Below are positions 18,467 through 26,855 of a stretch of DNA of 26,855 nucleotides, piece by piece. Both the position numbers and the translations under genes were made by a program. The notes beneath the pieces are model-generated. The model was not told the origin of the DNA, did not search any database, and saw only the letters and a program-made list of their open reading frames with translations. Source of the stretch: Theristus sp. LFF4_11 (lineage: Eukaryota; Nematoda; Chromadorea; Monhysterida; Xyalidae); the NCBI GenBank assembly GCA_030248135.1, contig JASANC010000782.1:1-26855 (forward strand), read 5' to 3'. Numbering within the stretch: position 1 is the stretch's first letter; each line of letters begins with the position of its first letter.

Positions 18467-19665
18467 TCAGAGCGCTTGCACGGCCGCCTGGAACTGCTGC
18501 AGTTCGCTGCGTACCACTTGAACGAGCTCAGCTTCGGTCGCGTTTGGGTGTTTCCGCAAATAATCGGCAAGTTTCGCAATCACGACAGCCTGCGGCGCGA
18601 GACAAAATCCAAACTTTTGCTTGCAATGCAACCGTGAAAAGCTCATAAAAGGGCTCATAAAGATCATAAACGATCAAAGGGCTCTTTGATCAATTTCTTC
18701 TCGAATTTGATGATAGTGTTATGCGTTGGAAAGGAAACACATCGTTGACCACAAAGAAACGACAAAAACCACTTTTGAACTTGGTGAACCGCATGGAAGG
18801 AAGAATGTTGATGGTTTCATCATTGTGTCGAGCCGAGATTCGCTTGAAATTGCTTCCGTGTTCCTCCGTTCGTCAGTTTGCTAAATGCTTTGTCAGAGGA
18901 CAACCACTCGAAACGTTTAAAGAACGCCTCTCTTGTTTGCTCACCCGCAGAATTTCCACGCTTTTGTCAGTCGTCAATCGCTGGTACACCTCGTAGCCAA
19001 TGCGAACACCAGTGATCGTACGCAACAACTCGTTGTTCTCCGCGAGATTTTCGCTTTTCAACCAGTTCAGTAACGCGATCTGGGAGTGAAAAGAAACAAA
19101 CGAGAAACTTTGTTTAAAGCAAAAGGTACGGAATGATCACAGGGGCGGCGGTGTGGTGAGGGGTGTGTACCCCCCCCCCCCCCCGACCAGACCGACGACA
19201 CCCCATCCACCCAGAAAAACACGCCTCAAGTTTTGTCAAAAATACCCCCTTTTGAATGGTTTGCCTACTTTATTCAAAAAGCGTAAAATAAACAACGCTC
19301 TAGTCAAACTGTTTTACAGTATGCTCGTTTTGTAACTGTCGGCAAATATAAGAACAGATTTCTCGAGTGAAGAAAAAGCAGAAACCAAGAAGAACAAGCA
19401 GAAAAAAAGCAAGACAAACGTCCATCGATTAAGACTTTGCTTGACTGGCACGGCACTGGACTGCACCGGGATTGACTGACGACCACGGCGACGGGGATTT
19501 GATTAATTGAAGAAGCCTGCCTGAAGTTGAAGGAACGACAAGTAAGAGCAAGGAGAGAGAGATTGACAGACGAACGCCACTTTAGCTTTTATTTCTGAGC
19601 TTTTTAATAAAATTGAAAACCAAAACAAATTCAACTGACTGATTCGACAACAAATCGTCCATCAT
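18467..19665 (-). CDS. Small helical protein of unknown function, three exons (first tentative)
   Basis: Two exons are well supported. Exon 19079-18945 (45 codons) has a ttcactcccag acceptor and a CGG|GTGAGC donor. Exon 18589-18467 (40 aa plus TGA) has a gccgcag acceptor. Both are phase 0. Neither contains a Met, so an upstream exon is needed. The best candidate is 19665-19636 (ATGATG, ten codons ending SNQS, donor TCA|GTTGAA), giving 95 aa. The product is soluble and helical: IALLNWLKSENLAENNELL, TGVRIGYEVYQRLTTDKSVE, VVIAKLADYLRKHPNATEAE and SELQQFQAAVQAL. The helix order faintly recalls a TFIIS N-terminal (LW) domain, but I cannot confirm this. It lies just upstream of CHMP5 on the same strand and head-to-head with a plus-strand candidate gene. 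Confidence 0.55.
19165..19185. repeat. Poly-C run
   Basis: A run of about 16 C follows gtgtgta in the first intron of the small helical gene. It is simple sequence and its length may be unreliable. Confidence 0.7.
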
Positions 19666-19776
19666 AGCGAACCATGATTCATGGGCCTTTTTCTAAGCAG
19701 CGTTTATGTCGTGTGATGTTAACGTTTATCTTGTGTGCTGTCGACGAGCGTTTTTCAAAAACCCACCGTTCTTCAG
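19666..19776. promoter_or_regulatory. Short divergent intergenic region, possible bidirectional promoter
   Basis: About 110 bp separates the tentative start of the minus-strand small helical gene (ATG at 19665) from the first acceptor (ttcttcag, ending 19776) of the plus-strand candidate. If both models hold, promoter elements for both genes must lie here or in introns. No TATA box is clear. Confidence 0.3.
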
Positions 19777-21027
19777 GAATGCTGTGGCGCCACTGAACAA
19801 CAACAATCAATCGGCCAACTTTCAATCATCATGACGTATTCCACAACTCTGACCGACACGCACATGCTTTTCAACGTCATTGCTGCTGCAGATGCCGACG
19901 GAGAGTGAAGATTTTTGCGTGTTTCGTTCCATACTTCTATTGTTTTTTTAAGCTGTGTATCACTGATTTTTTTCAGAAACTCATCGATGACCGCAGCGAA
20001 AGGACTAGGCAAGCGCGACGAAATGTTGAAGGCGAGCAGACGACTGTTGCTCATAGTTGTTCCAGAGCCGATGGGTTGTCTGGCTGAGGAATTTTTTTAG
20101 ATAGATAATAGCTGAGCCAAAAAAACCTGTCTGATCGAGATAGATTCGAAATTTTTTTTGGGGGGGGCGGCCCCCCAGCCTCCCCCCTAGAACACAAAAT
20201 TGAGCAAGAAAAGCTGGATACAACCTGTTTTTGTTGGTTTTATGAACAATAATCAAAAGCGTTGTTTTTCCGCACAATTGAGTGGTGGATTTTTGTTTTT
20301 GTTTGGGTTTTGTAATTGGAAATTGCGGTTTCAGAAAGCGATGAAAATCAGGAACAGTTAGTGTGAGCCGTCTCTGAACTATTCTTTTTGCGTGTGTGAC
20401 TCCTGAGACCTTTTTCTGATTGCGACTCATCATTTACAATGTTCTCAATTTTGTATCACTCATACAAACGAAACGTGTCATGATTGTCATCAATGAGCAG
20501 CTGACACGAGCGTCGACGCAGGCTGTTGCCACATCAATCGTCAAAACGCCACCATCTTCATCTTGTTTGGCGCTGTTGACGCCAGCGGACAGCGAGATCA
20601 AGGAATGTTGGATGGACGACATCGAACGCACGGCGGCGCAATTGATCGCACATCGCAGCTGTGTGAGCATGGAAGGAAGGAAACGTCGAAACAAGGAACT
20701 TAGATTTGCGGTATTTGCTGTTGTGATTATTATTCTTGTCAGTACTATCCCGGTTTTCTTGCCGTGTTTGTCTGTTAACTGCTATTTTTAATCTATTTCG
20801 AAATTGATCAGACGCTACTTCAACATTTGTGTTACAACAACATGTGGTTGATTGAATGGAGTTTTTCAACATTGTTTTAAAATCTGAATTGTGAAAATTG
20901 TTGTTGATACCATCATTGAAAAAAAAACGGTTTTTTCTGTTGTCAGTGGCATTACGAATTATTTCAGGAACTTCCCAATTTTTGTTGGTTTACCATTCGT
21001 AGCAATTTTTTGGTGTCACATTGTTAA
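19777..21027 (+). CDS. Tentative plus-strand gene, four candidate exons, unknown function
   Basis: Exon 1 follows an acceptor (ccgttcttcag) ending at 19776; the likely ATG is 19831. The coding part 19831-19904 splices through a clean 72-bp intron (GA|gtgaag to tttttttcag) into 19977 onward and reads DADGENSSMTAAKGLGKRDE across the junction. This two-exon link is the strongest part. Exon 2 must end near 20055 at a weak donor (ATA|gttgtt). Exon 3, 20501-20662, is 54 codons with a TGT|gtgagc donor and a helical end (KECWMDDIERTAAQLIAHRS). A possible last exon 20968-21027 ends in TAA. The full model would be about 124 aa with phase kept, but the exon 2 donor is weak and exon 3 is also open in a second frame. 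No family was recognised. An AATAAA at 21378 could end the mRNA. Confidence 0.35.
20090..20190. repeat. Left arm of a 100-bp inverted repeat pair
   Basis: The sequence aattttttta gatagataat agctgagcc continues through acctgtctgatcgagataga and a G/C-run block to ccccctag. Its reverse complement occurs at 21497-21588 with perhaps 80-85 percent identity. The left arm starts immediately after the candidate exon 2 of the plus-strand gene. Confidence 0.85.
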
Positions 21028-21496
21028 ACTGTGACTGTGAGCTTGGCAAACCATCCAGCCACGTGTTTTTGTAAGTTCATCGTATTCTTCCAAATTCACA
21101 GATCAACAGACGCAACAACACGTATCACCAACAGAACAAACAACACAACAGGCAATTGGTCATCCAAAAGCATGTATGCATGTTCAGTTTCATTCCTAGT
21201 TTCAGAGAAAATGACGTTTCATGACTCCTTGCCGTGTACCGTGACTGTTCGGGACGTTTAGGTGTTTTTCCTATTCATATAAGACCGGAGCTTGTGTAAA
21301 AGCAAGGTGCGGAGCGTGTGCTGCGTGTTCATTGGAAAGTGCAGGTGCAATGCCGATGCCCGTGCGCGTGCGTTTTGAATAAAGAAGCATTACGCTTTTG
21401 AATTACCGTGATATGTAAGACTGGACCACTGATTTACACTGATACACTGAATGGACCACTGATAAAAAAACTCGCCAAGTTCCAGTCATAGTTGTT
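21028..21496. other. Region inside the inverted repeats with a plus-strand poly(A) signal
   Basis: An acceptor-like tccaaattcacag ends near 21100 and is followed by CA-rich sequence that could be a further exon or untranslated region; none of its three frames stands out. No other gene is visible. A canonical AATAAA at 21378-21383 could mark the 3' end of the plus-strand gene. Confidence 0.4.
21378..21383 (+). terminator. AATAAA poly(A) signal, plus strand
   Basis: The context gttttgaataaagaagc is preceded by a GC-rich stretch and followed by T-rich DNA, as expected for a mRNA 3' end. It would serve the tentative plus-strand gene, which is itself unproven. Confidence 0.4.
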
Positions 21497-21588
21497 CTAG
21501 GGGGGGGGAAGGGGCTGGTTTCGAATCTATCTCTATCAAACAGGTTTTTTCGGCTCAGCTCAGCTATTATCTATTTAAAAAAATTTCG
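21497..21588. repeat. Right arm of the 100-bp inverted repeat pair
   Basis: It runs ctaggggggggg to ttaaaaaaatttcg and matches the reverse complement of 20090-20190, including cagctattatctat and tcgaatctatctc. It has a duplicated ctcag (ggctcagctcagct) absent from the left arm. The pair spans about 1.5 kb. They may be the ends of one transposon or two separate copies of a short element in opposite orientation. Confidence 0.85.
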
Positions 21589-21722
21589 TTTTCGAAGACA
21601 TAAAATGAGTCAATTTTTGACCAAAATTGACCATTTTTGCTCGTAATTCTTGAAAATTCCGCTAATTTTAGGTAAAATACGCGTTTATACTTGATTTTTA
21701 GTGTATTTTTAGCATTATAGTT

Positions 21723-21911
21723 TGACGCGCCACAGACGACCGGATCAGTTTATTCGGGTGCTCCAGACAGACACAGTAAAACGGTACTAAACTGAACTAA
21801 ACTGAACCCCGAAATGGTACAAAACATGGTATATATCAGATAGTGCAGACAGCGATGACGTTTGTTGACGTGCACTTGCCACGTATACCAGCCACGTATA
21901 CGACCACGCCA
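21723..21911 (-). repeat. Candidate 3' LTR of the retrotransposon
   Basis: On the minus strand the purine-rich tract is followed by a stretch starting TGGCGTGG and ending GGCGCGTCA, about 189 bp. It contains a TATA-like ATATATA and an AATAAA hexamer (21755-21750 region) near its end. TG..CA ends, the upstream purine tract and the internal poly(A) signal fit an LTR. The partner LTR is outside the window, so the limits cannot be verified. Confidence 0.35.
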
Positions 21912-22073
21912 ACTCCTCCCCCGTGAACGGAAGACGATGCGCCACGGACGATAAATTACAATGGTACAAATCACAAGAAATAATCACAACAGAGCAAAAC
22001 AACGAATGAGCGAACAGCAAAAATCATGGTTGAGTGAAAAATCCATAGAATGACATTCAAATACGCATCCAAT

Positions 22074-22820
22074 TCAATTTGTCGTCTTTTTCCCCCTTTC
22101 ACGAAGATCGGCAAGTCGACGCACAATCACTTTGCCTGATTCTAAACGAATCTTCGCAGACGACGGTTTCAACAGCTCAATAACGGTTCCTTTCAACGGG
22201 TGCGTAGGATGCAACTTGCTTTTCCTTGAATCACGGTTTGTTGCATCTTTCACCCAAACCAGTTCACCAACTCTATACTCATCCGCTGTGCGGTTGTACC
22301 ACTGTCGATTCACCGACTCTTGTTGGCTTTTCATGGTTCGACTGTTCACCTTATCGTAGAATTCTTTTAATTTGGGGGTCAATTCGAATTCAGTCGGACC
22401 ACTACTAAACTTAGCACCCGTCTGCACTTCATGTGGGGAAACACCTAAAGTACCATGAATAGTCTGATTATACGCGGACACAGTAGATTTCAGCTGCCGC
22501 GACCATTGTTCTGGCTTTTTGTCATTTTGCAGCAGTTGACGACATAACGTAACCTGCAAAGTATTCATCGCACGTTCTACTAGACTGTTTCCTGTGTGCG
22601 ATTTTGGAGTTGTTTTGTGGTGCTTGATATCGAATTTCTTTAACAATTCAGTGACTTGACCAGACACAAACGCTTTCCCATTGTCCGTCACAATTTCTTC
22701 AGGAACTCCATGTCGCTTGATCAATTTAAGCAGAAAACTGCACACCACACTAGCAGTTTGCGATTTACACGGCACTGCTTCTACGTAACGAGACATTGCG
22801 TCCAACGCAACAAGACACGA
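22074..22820 (-). pseudogene. Integrase C-terminal half of the retrotransposon, downstream of an in-frame stop
   Basis: This segment is in the same frame as the upstream Gag-Pol part and is separated from it only by a TGA at 22823-22821. It carries the second and third integrase catalytic residues, the Asp of EIVTDNGKAF and the Glu of GNSLVERAMN, 35 residues apart as in the D,D-35-E core. After the core comes the basic C-terminal domain (GELVWVKDATNRDSRKSK), which binds DNA in this family. No chromodomain is apparent. Without readthrough of the TGA this part would not be translated, and the first catalytic Asp lies on the other side. The rest of the frame is intact. Confidence 0.88.
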
Positions 22821-25800
22821 TCACACTTTCTTGGAACGTTCAAACTGCGAAAAATCGAGATGCCATCTACGTCGAGGCTGATCCGGAGGCTCTCTTGGAG
22901 ACAACGGTAGTTTCTCTAATCGCTCTGATCTCTGCTGACAAGATTCGCAGTTAGCACAGAACTCTTGTATCTGCTGCTTCATGTCAGGCCAATAATAGAA
23001 CGGCTCAATTCGCTGAAGAACTTTTGGCCATGCTGCATGTGTAGCCATTGCCCCTGCATGGTGTCTCTCAATGATCTGTCTCTGCATTTCCACACTCTCA
23101 ACTTTCATTGGTTGCAGGTCTTTTCGAATCACGTTACTCTCTTCACTATCGATACGCGGTGGAGCTGCCGCTAGAATTCGACGAATACGCGGTGACTCTT
23201 CGATTGTCGGTGCACGCGAAAGTGCATCTGCGACGACATTCTCTTTGCCTGGTTTGTACTGCAACGTCACTTGATACTGTTGCAGAGTCATGCACCATCT
23301 GTGCAATTTATTTGACGGCAAATCTTTTCTAAACAGATCACTCAACGGACGATGATCCGTATACACTGTCACTGGTGCACCATAAATGTACGGATGAAAC
23401 TTTTTCAGCGCAAAAATGATCGCGGCTGCTTCGAGCTCTGTCGTTGCATAGTTACGCTCAGCTTTTGACGTTGACCGACTGATACATGCTAACGGCAAAC
23501 GTCTACCATCCGCCTGTTCCTGCTCAATCATTGCACCAAGACCATCTTTTGAGGCATCTGTAGTAATAAAAGACGGAACGCCAATCTGTGGCATTGTCAA
23601 CTCCATTGGCGATGCCAACTGCTCCTTTATGCTCTCAAAGTTCGCTTCATACTCCTCAGTCCATTTCAATTTCTCAGTTTGCAGTTTTGTCGTTTTGAGC
23701 AACTGATGCATAGGAGCCAAAACATTCGCCAGATTCTTTTGGAATCGAACACCGATGTAGTTCGCCATTCCAAGAAAACCCTGTAGTTTCTCTCTCGTCT
23801 CTGGCTTTGGGTACTGCCGAATTGCTTCTACTTTTTTCGGGTTCGGCTTGATTTTATTGTGCGAAATGATATACCCGAGGTAATCGATTTCCGACTGAAA
23901 AAACGCACACTTAGTCGGGTTCAAACGCAATCCTGCGTCGACCATAGCATCAATCACCATGCTCACATCATGCAAATGTTCCTTAAATGAACGACTGTAC
24001 ACCAGAACGTCGTCCAAATAAACTCGACAACGCTTGCCAATATGCTCCCTCAGTTGGCTGTTCATAAAGCGTTGGAAAGTTGCCGGAGCACCGGTTAAAC
24101 CAAATGGCATGCGCAGCCATTCAAATAGTTTCCACGATCCTTGGTGGAATGCGAGGAATGCAGTCTTTTCAATGTCCTTTTCAGCCATTGGAATATTGTA
24201 ATAGCCGCATTTCACGTCCAACGACGTAAAGTAACGTGCATCCCGCAATGAGTCAATCATGTCATCGATGCGAGGCAATGGATACGCGTCAGCCCGCGTA
24301 ATACTATTCAATCGCCGAAAATCCACACAGAAACGCCAACTACCCTCTTTCTTTTTCACGAGCACAATGGCAGATGCGTACGGCGAATTAGACTCACGGA
24401 TGAACTTGTTTTCAAGCAATTCACAGCACATGTCCTCCACCACTGATCTGAGATTCAATTCGATTCGACGCGGTTTCTCGCGGAAAGGTGGATTATCTCC
24501 GACATCAATTGTGTGCTCAACCGTTGCTTTGCCAACGTTGTCAACGTTCTGGCATTTACCTGGCACGTAGCTAGTGCTGAATGCTCTCTCTTTGGACTGC
24601 AGTAATTGCTTGACAGATTCCGTCTCTTCTGCTGTCAAGTTCCCAATTTTCAACACATCAATCAAGTCCTCTTTTTTCTCATGCTCAACTGACTGATTCA
24701 CTGACTGCACATCCATCCACTCAGTATCTTCACCATTGCTCTCTTCAATTGGAACTTCCAACTGAAAACGCGCATTTGCGTCTTTATCAACAAACATGAT
24801 TCGTACCCGTTCATCATCAGGTAACACCGGGCAGTGCTTGCGAATACGACGCACAAATGGCGGATTGTCGGATTCAGTCTGTCTGTTTTTCATCAGGCGC
24901 AAAGGCTTTCCGCTGCCCGTGATCACACTGACGGCAATTTGCCTCAGTTTATTCCGACCAATCACCAAGTCCACTTCGCCTTGCATAGCGTCAGTGACCA
25001 AGAACTCACAGTTCTCAATAGTCTGCCCATCAACACACAGCGTTGCATAACACGTACCAAGCACACGCATGGGCGTACCGTTTGCTGCACTCAAATTGAT
25101 GCTTTTATTGTGGTTGCGCTCAATTTTCAAACCACATTCACGCGCGTATCGCTGCGTTAGAAGCATTGCGTCTGATCCGGTGTCGACGCAGTAATATTTC
25201 ACAACTCGACCGTTCAACATCGGTGTCTCGTAATCACCGTCTTGCGCTTGGTCTGCACCCTTAGCACTACTGCCATTCTTCATCAAACCCACTTTCTTCT
25301 GCGCATTATTATTTGCACCCTGTGACTGCTGCGCATTATTCGGACGACTCTGATTCTGTCCGAACGAACCACTCTGGCTCGAATTGCTACCATGCCAATT
25401 GTTCCAATGGCCATGGTTGCTACCACGACGTGACTGATAATTGTTATTCCGATTTTGGTACTGCTGCTGGTAACCGTTACCAGCTCCAAAATTATTGCGC
25501 CAGTAGTTACTCTTGTACACTCCTCCACGACCACGCTTTCCACGAGCACCTCCTCTACTACCACTGTTGTAGTACGATTGACCGTTGAAACGTGAGACAG
25601 ACATGCTCTCCTCAAGCTCCACAATGTAGTCCACAATCTCACGGAAACTCTTACCAGCCACATACTTTGTATTGGCTTTGTTGGACCAATCTGTGTTGTT
25701 TAGATGCTCAATGAACAGTCTGCTCATCAAATGCTCGTGCTCGGTATCATACCTGCCATTCACATCACACGGCGGTGCACCCGTTTTCTGATACAACGTT

Positions 25801-26855
25801 TCCAACCGATTTGCGAAATCACGCGCGGTCTCATTCTGTTCTCGACGCGCAAGATGAAAATCTTTGTGAGCAAATATCAGTTCATTGCGCGGACCGTACG
25901 ATCGCTCTAGATACGCGATTGTCTCGTTCAGACTCTTTCGCACACTATTCGGTTGCTGGTCGAACACATGCTTGGCATCATCAGTCAAACAAGCACGAAT
26001 GTGTTGCACAGCCAAATCATCATCAAAAAACTTTCCCATTTTAGCCATACGCAGACGTGTCTGAAGCGAATCCATCCATGCACGGAACTGAATCGTTTGA
26101 TTGGGGCCGTAACGCTCCCATTTGTTTTGCAACAATGTTAATGGATCGCAATACATCACAGCGTTCAATGAATCACTTGGGTCAACTTTGACCTCAGACC
26201 GATCATCATGCTCATTTCCAGAATCACTGTGCTCGCAGGAATCATCCTTCTGGAAAATCGTCTGCTTGATTTCCGCAACTTCACTTTTAATCTGATCAAA
26301 CCGTTCATCAGACTTGCGCAGCAATTCCTTGAGCGTGACCATCTGCGCTTCCGATTGCAACTGCATTTGTTGCTGCATCATCGTCATGAACATTTTCAGA
26401 TCAGTGTGCAAATCACCGTTATCACTCTTTTTGACCCATTCATCCTCCTGTGTCGGCCTCGCCTTTCCGGCGGAATTATTCATTGTTTTCCAATCAGCAT
26501 CAGCGCTCTCGTGCCTTGCAGTGTTCTCGTGCATCTTTTTAGTGACAGAGGGTCTTTTTTGTCTTTTTTGTTTGGCACGGAAGACTTTTTGTTCACACTC
26601 GTTGTCACTGGTCTCTTGGGTCAAAACACTGCTCGACTGCACGGCCCTCTGTTTTTTATTGTTTTTTTGTTGAGCGCTAGCCGACTTTGAATGACCAGAT
26701 TTGACAGACATGCCCACTGATTCACTCTTTTTCAACGACTGTTTGGGCATTGGACGCTCTTGCGACTGCATCGCTGGCTGTGCATCGTCCGTGTCTCCAA
26801 TCTCCGAAACGGAACTGTCGCCCACTCTGAACGGCAAAGTCAAATAGTCGTAACA
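22821..26855 (-). CDS. Gag-Pol polyprotein of the Ty3/Gypsy element, 5'-partial, ends at a TGA in integrase
   Basis: The frame is open to the right window edge, so the true start may lie outside; the first in-window ATG is at 26771. Residues below count from 26843. Residues 1-240 are basic and coiled-coil-like. A Gag capsid-like region follows (WMDSLQTRLRMAKMGKFF to IVDYIVELEES). Next comes a Gly/Arg/Asn/Gln-rich stretch (GGARGKRGRGG) with no CCHC zinc knuckle. Protease has DTGSD at about 554. Reverse transcriptase has RFCVDFRRLN, PFGLTGAPATFQRFM and YLDDVLVYS (about 942). RNase H has TTDASKDGLG (Asp about 1096) and TDHRPLSDLF. Integrase has the zinc-binding HHCC region (second pair CANC about 1296-1299) and the first catalytic Asp (WHLDFSQF, about 1330), then stops at TGA 22823-22821. 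Gag and Pol share one frame with no frameshift. Confidence 0.93.
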   Translation of the reverse strand, partial: CYDYLTLPFRVGDSSVSEIGDTDDAQPAMQSQERPMPKQSLKKSESVGMSVKSGHSKSASAQQKNNKKQRAVQSSSVLTQETSDNECEQKVFRAKQKRQKRPSVTKKMHENTARHESADADWKTMNNSAGKARPTQEDEWVKKSDNGDLHTDLKMFMTMMQQQMQLQSEAQMVTLKELLRKSDERFDQIKSEVAEIKQTIFQKDDSCEHSDSGNEHDDRSEVKVDPSDSLNAVMYCDPLTLLQNKWERYGPNQTIQFRAWMDSLQTRLRMAKMGKFFDDDLAVQHIRACLTDDAKHVFDQQPNSVRKSLNETIAYLERSYGPRNELIFAHKDFHLARREQNETARDFANRLETLYQKTGAPPCDVNGRYDTEHEHLMSRLFIEHLNNTDWSNKANTKYVAGKSFREIVDYIVELEESMSVSRFNGQSYYNSGSRGGARGKRGRGGVYKSNYWRNNFGAGNGYQQQYQNRNNNYQSRRGSNHGHWNNWHGSNSSQSGSFGQNQSRPNNAQQSQGANNNAQKKVGLMKNGSSAKGADQAQDGDYETPMLNGRVVKYYCVDTGSDAMLLTQRYARECGLKIERNHNKSINLSAANGTPMRVLGTCYATLCVDGQTIENCEFLVTDAMQGEVDLVIGRNKLRQIAVSVITGSGKPLRLMKNRQTESDNPPFVRRIRKHCPVLPDDERVRIMFVDKDANARFQLEVPIEESNGEDTEWMDVQSVNQSVEHEKKEDLIDVLKIGNLTAEETESVKQLLQSKERAFSTSYVPGKCQNVDNVGKATVEHTIDVGDNPPFREKPRRIELNLRSVVEDMCCELLENKFIRESNSPYASAIVLVKKKEGSWRFCVDFRRLNSITRADAYPLPRIDDMIDSLRDARYFTSLDVKCGYYNIPMAEKDIEKTAFLAFHQGSWKLFEWLRMPFGLTGAPATFQRFMNSQLREHIGKRCRVYLDDVLVYSRSFKEHLHDVSMVIDAMVDAGLRLNPTKCAFFQSEIDYLGYIISHNKIKPNPKKVEAIRQYPKPETREKLQGFLGMANYIGVRFQKNLANVLAPMHQLLKTTKLQTEKLKWTEEYEANFESIKEQLASPMELTMPQIGVPSFITTDASKDGLGAMIEQEQADGRRLPLACISRSTSKAERNYATTELEAAAIIFALKKFHPYIYGAPVTVYTDHRPLSDLFRKDLPSNKLHRWCMTLQQYQVTLQYKPGKENVVADALSRAPTIEESPRIRRILAAAPPRIDSEESNVIRKDLQPMKVESVEMQRQIIERHHAGAMATHAAWPKVLQRIEPFYYWPDMKQQIQEFCANCESCQQRSERLEKLPLSPREPPDQPRRRWHLDFSQFERSKKV

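Larger units (their letters stand above)
21723..26855 (-). mobile_element. Ty3/Gypsy-type LTR retrotransposon, truncated by the window edge
   Basis: The protein order Gag, protease, reverse transcriptase, RNase H, integrase on one frame is that of Ty3/Gypsy elements. The coding part occupies 26855-22074 on the minus strand. A purine-rich tract (CGGGGGAGGAG at 21923-21913) and a candidate 3' LTR follow. The 5' LTR, primer binding site and protein start lie beyond the right edge. No envelope-like frame follows integrase; only about 150 bp separates the stop codon from the purine tract. The coding frame carries a single in-frame stop within integrase. The insertion is downstream of the plus-strand candidate gene. 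Confidence 0.9.

Noticed and set aside
19304..19486. Hydrophobic frame on the minus strand (MDVCLAFFLLVLLG) as first exon of the small helical gene
   Set aside because: No suitable donor in phase, AT-rich composition, and a 30-nt exon further upstream fits phase better.
19773..20054. 93-codon minus-strand frame starting MSNSRLLAFNISS
   Set aside because: The same DNA gives a clean 72-bp plus-strand intron with gtgaag and tttttttcag ends, and the spliced plus frame reads well. The minus frame would have to code through that AT-rich intron. Not fully excluded.
20051..21497. Shared 12-mer tcatagttgttc at 20051 and 21486
   Set aside because: It is in direct orientation while the adjacent repeat arms are inverted, so it is not part of the arms and is likely chance.
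22132..22910. Plus-strand frames within the retrotransposon
   Set aside because: They are shadows of the integrase frame on the minus strand.
1..26855. tRNA, rRNA or other structured RNA genes
   Set aside because: Scanning for tRNA B-box-like GTTCGA words and other conserved RNA signatures gave no candidate with the needed paired arms; a covariance-model search would be decisive.

Overview
The window looks like nuclear DNA of an invertebrate, most probably a nematode or close relative. This is inferred from intron-rich minus-strand genes with GC-rich exons in AT-rich DNA, compact TTTTCAG-type splice acceptors, two acceptors lying 13-14 nt upstream of a start codon (the layout of spliced-leader trans-splicing sites), and a CHMP5 protein whose wording resembles the nematode form. 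I could run no database search, so the taxon is an inference. Exon models were built by hand from splice sites, reading phase and family motifs.

Four genes lie head to tail on the minus strand. From right to left they are: a small helical protein of unknown function (about 19665-18467, first exon tentative); a complete seven-exon CHMP5/Vps60 gene of ESCRT-III (18152-15012, 220 aa); a complete twelve-exon carotenoid oxygenase of the BCO/NinaB/RPE65 family (12337-3812, 605 aa, all four iron histidines present); and a five-exon gene for an unrecognised 201-aa protein with a basic N-terminus (2643-990). A tentative plus-strand gene (about 19777-21027, poly(A) signal near 21378) starts head-to-head with the small helical gene. 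Phase is kept across every proposed junction of the CHMP5, carotenoid oxygenase and 201-aa genes, and each total length is a multiple of three.

The right end (about 21.7-26.9 kb) is a Ty3/Gypsy-type LTR retrotransposon on the minus strand, cut off by the window edge. It has one long Gag-protease-RT-RNase H-integrase frame that is interrupted by one in-frame TGA inside the integrase core.

The rest is dominated by repeats, many of them inside introns. The 4-kb intron 7 of the carotenoid oxygenase holds a G-rich tract, a 172-bp duplication, eleven copies of a 149-bp satellite with a four-monomer higher-order period, and a roughly 1.04-kb transposon with long terminal inverted repeats that ends 19 bp from a splice donor. 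Two small CAGTCG-ended foldback elements (and a likely third) sit in introns of the 201-aa gene and CHMP5. Two 15-bp GGCCCA minisatellites face each other between CHMP5 and the oxygenase. A 133-bp triple repeat lies downstream of the 201-aa gene. The host genes look intact. The main points of interest are the predicted secreted carotenoid oxygenase and the unusual repeat structures. I found no clear multi-gene new system.
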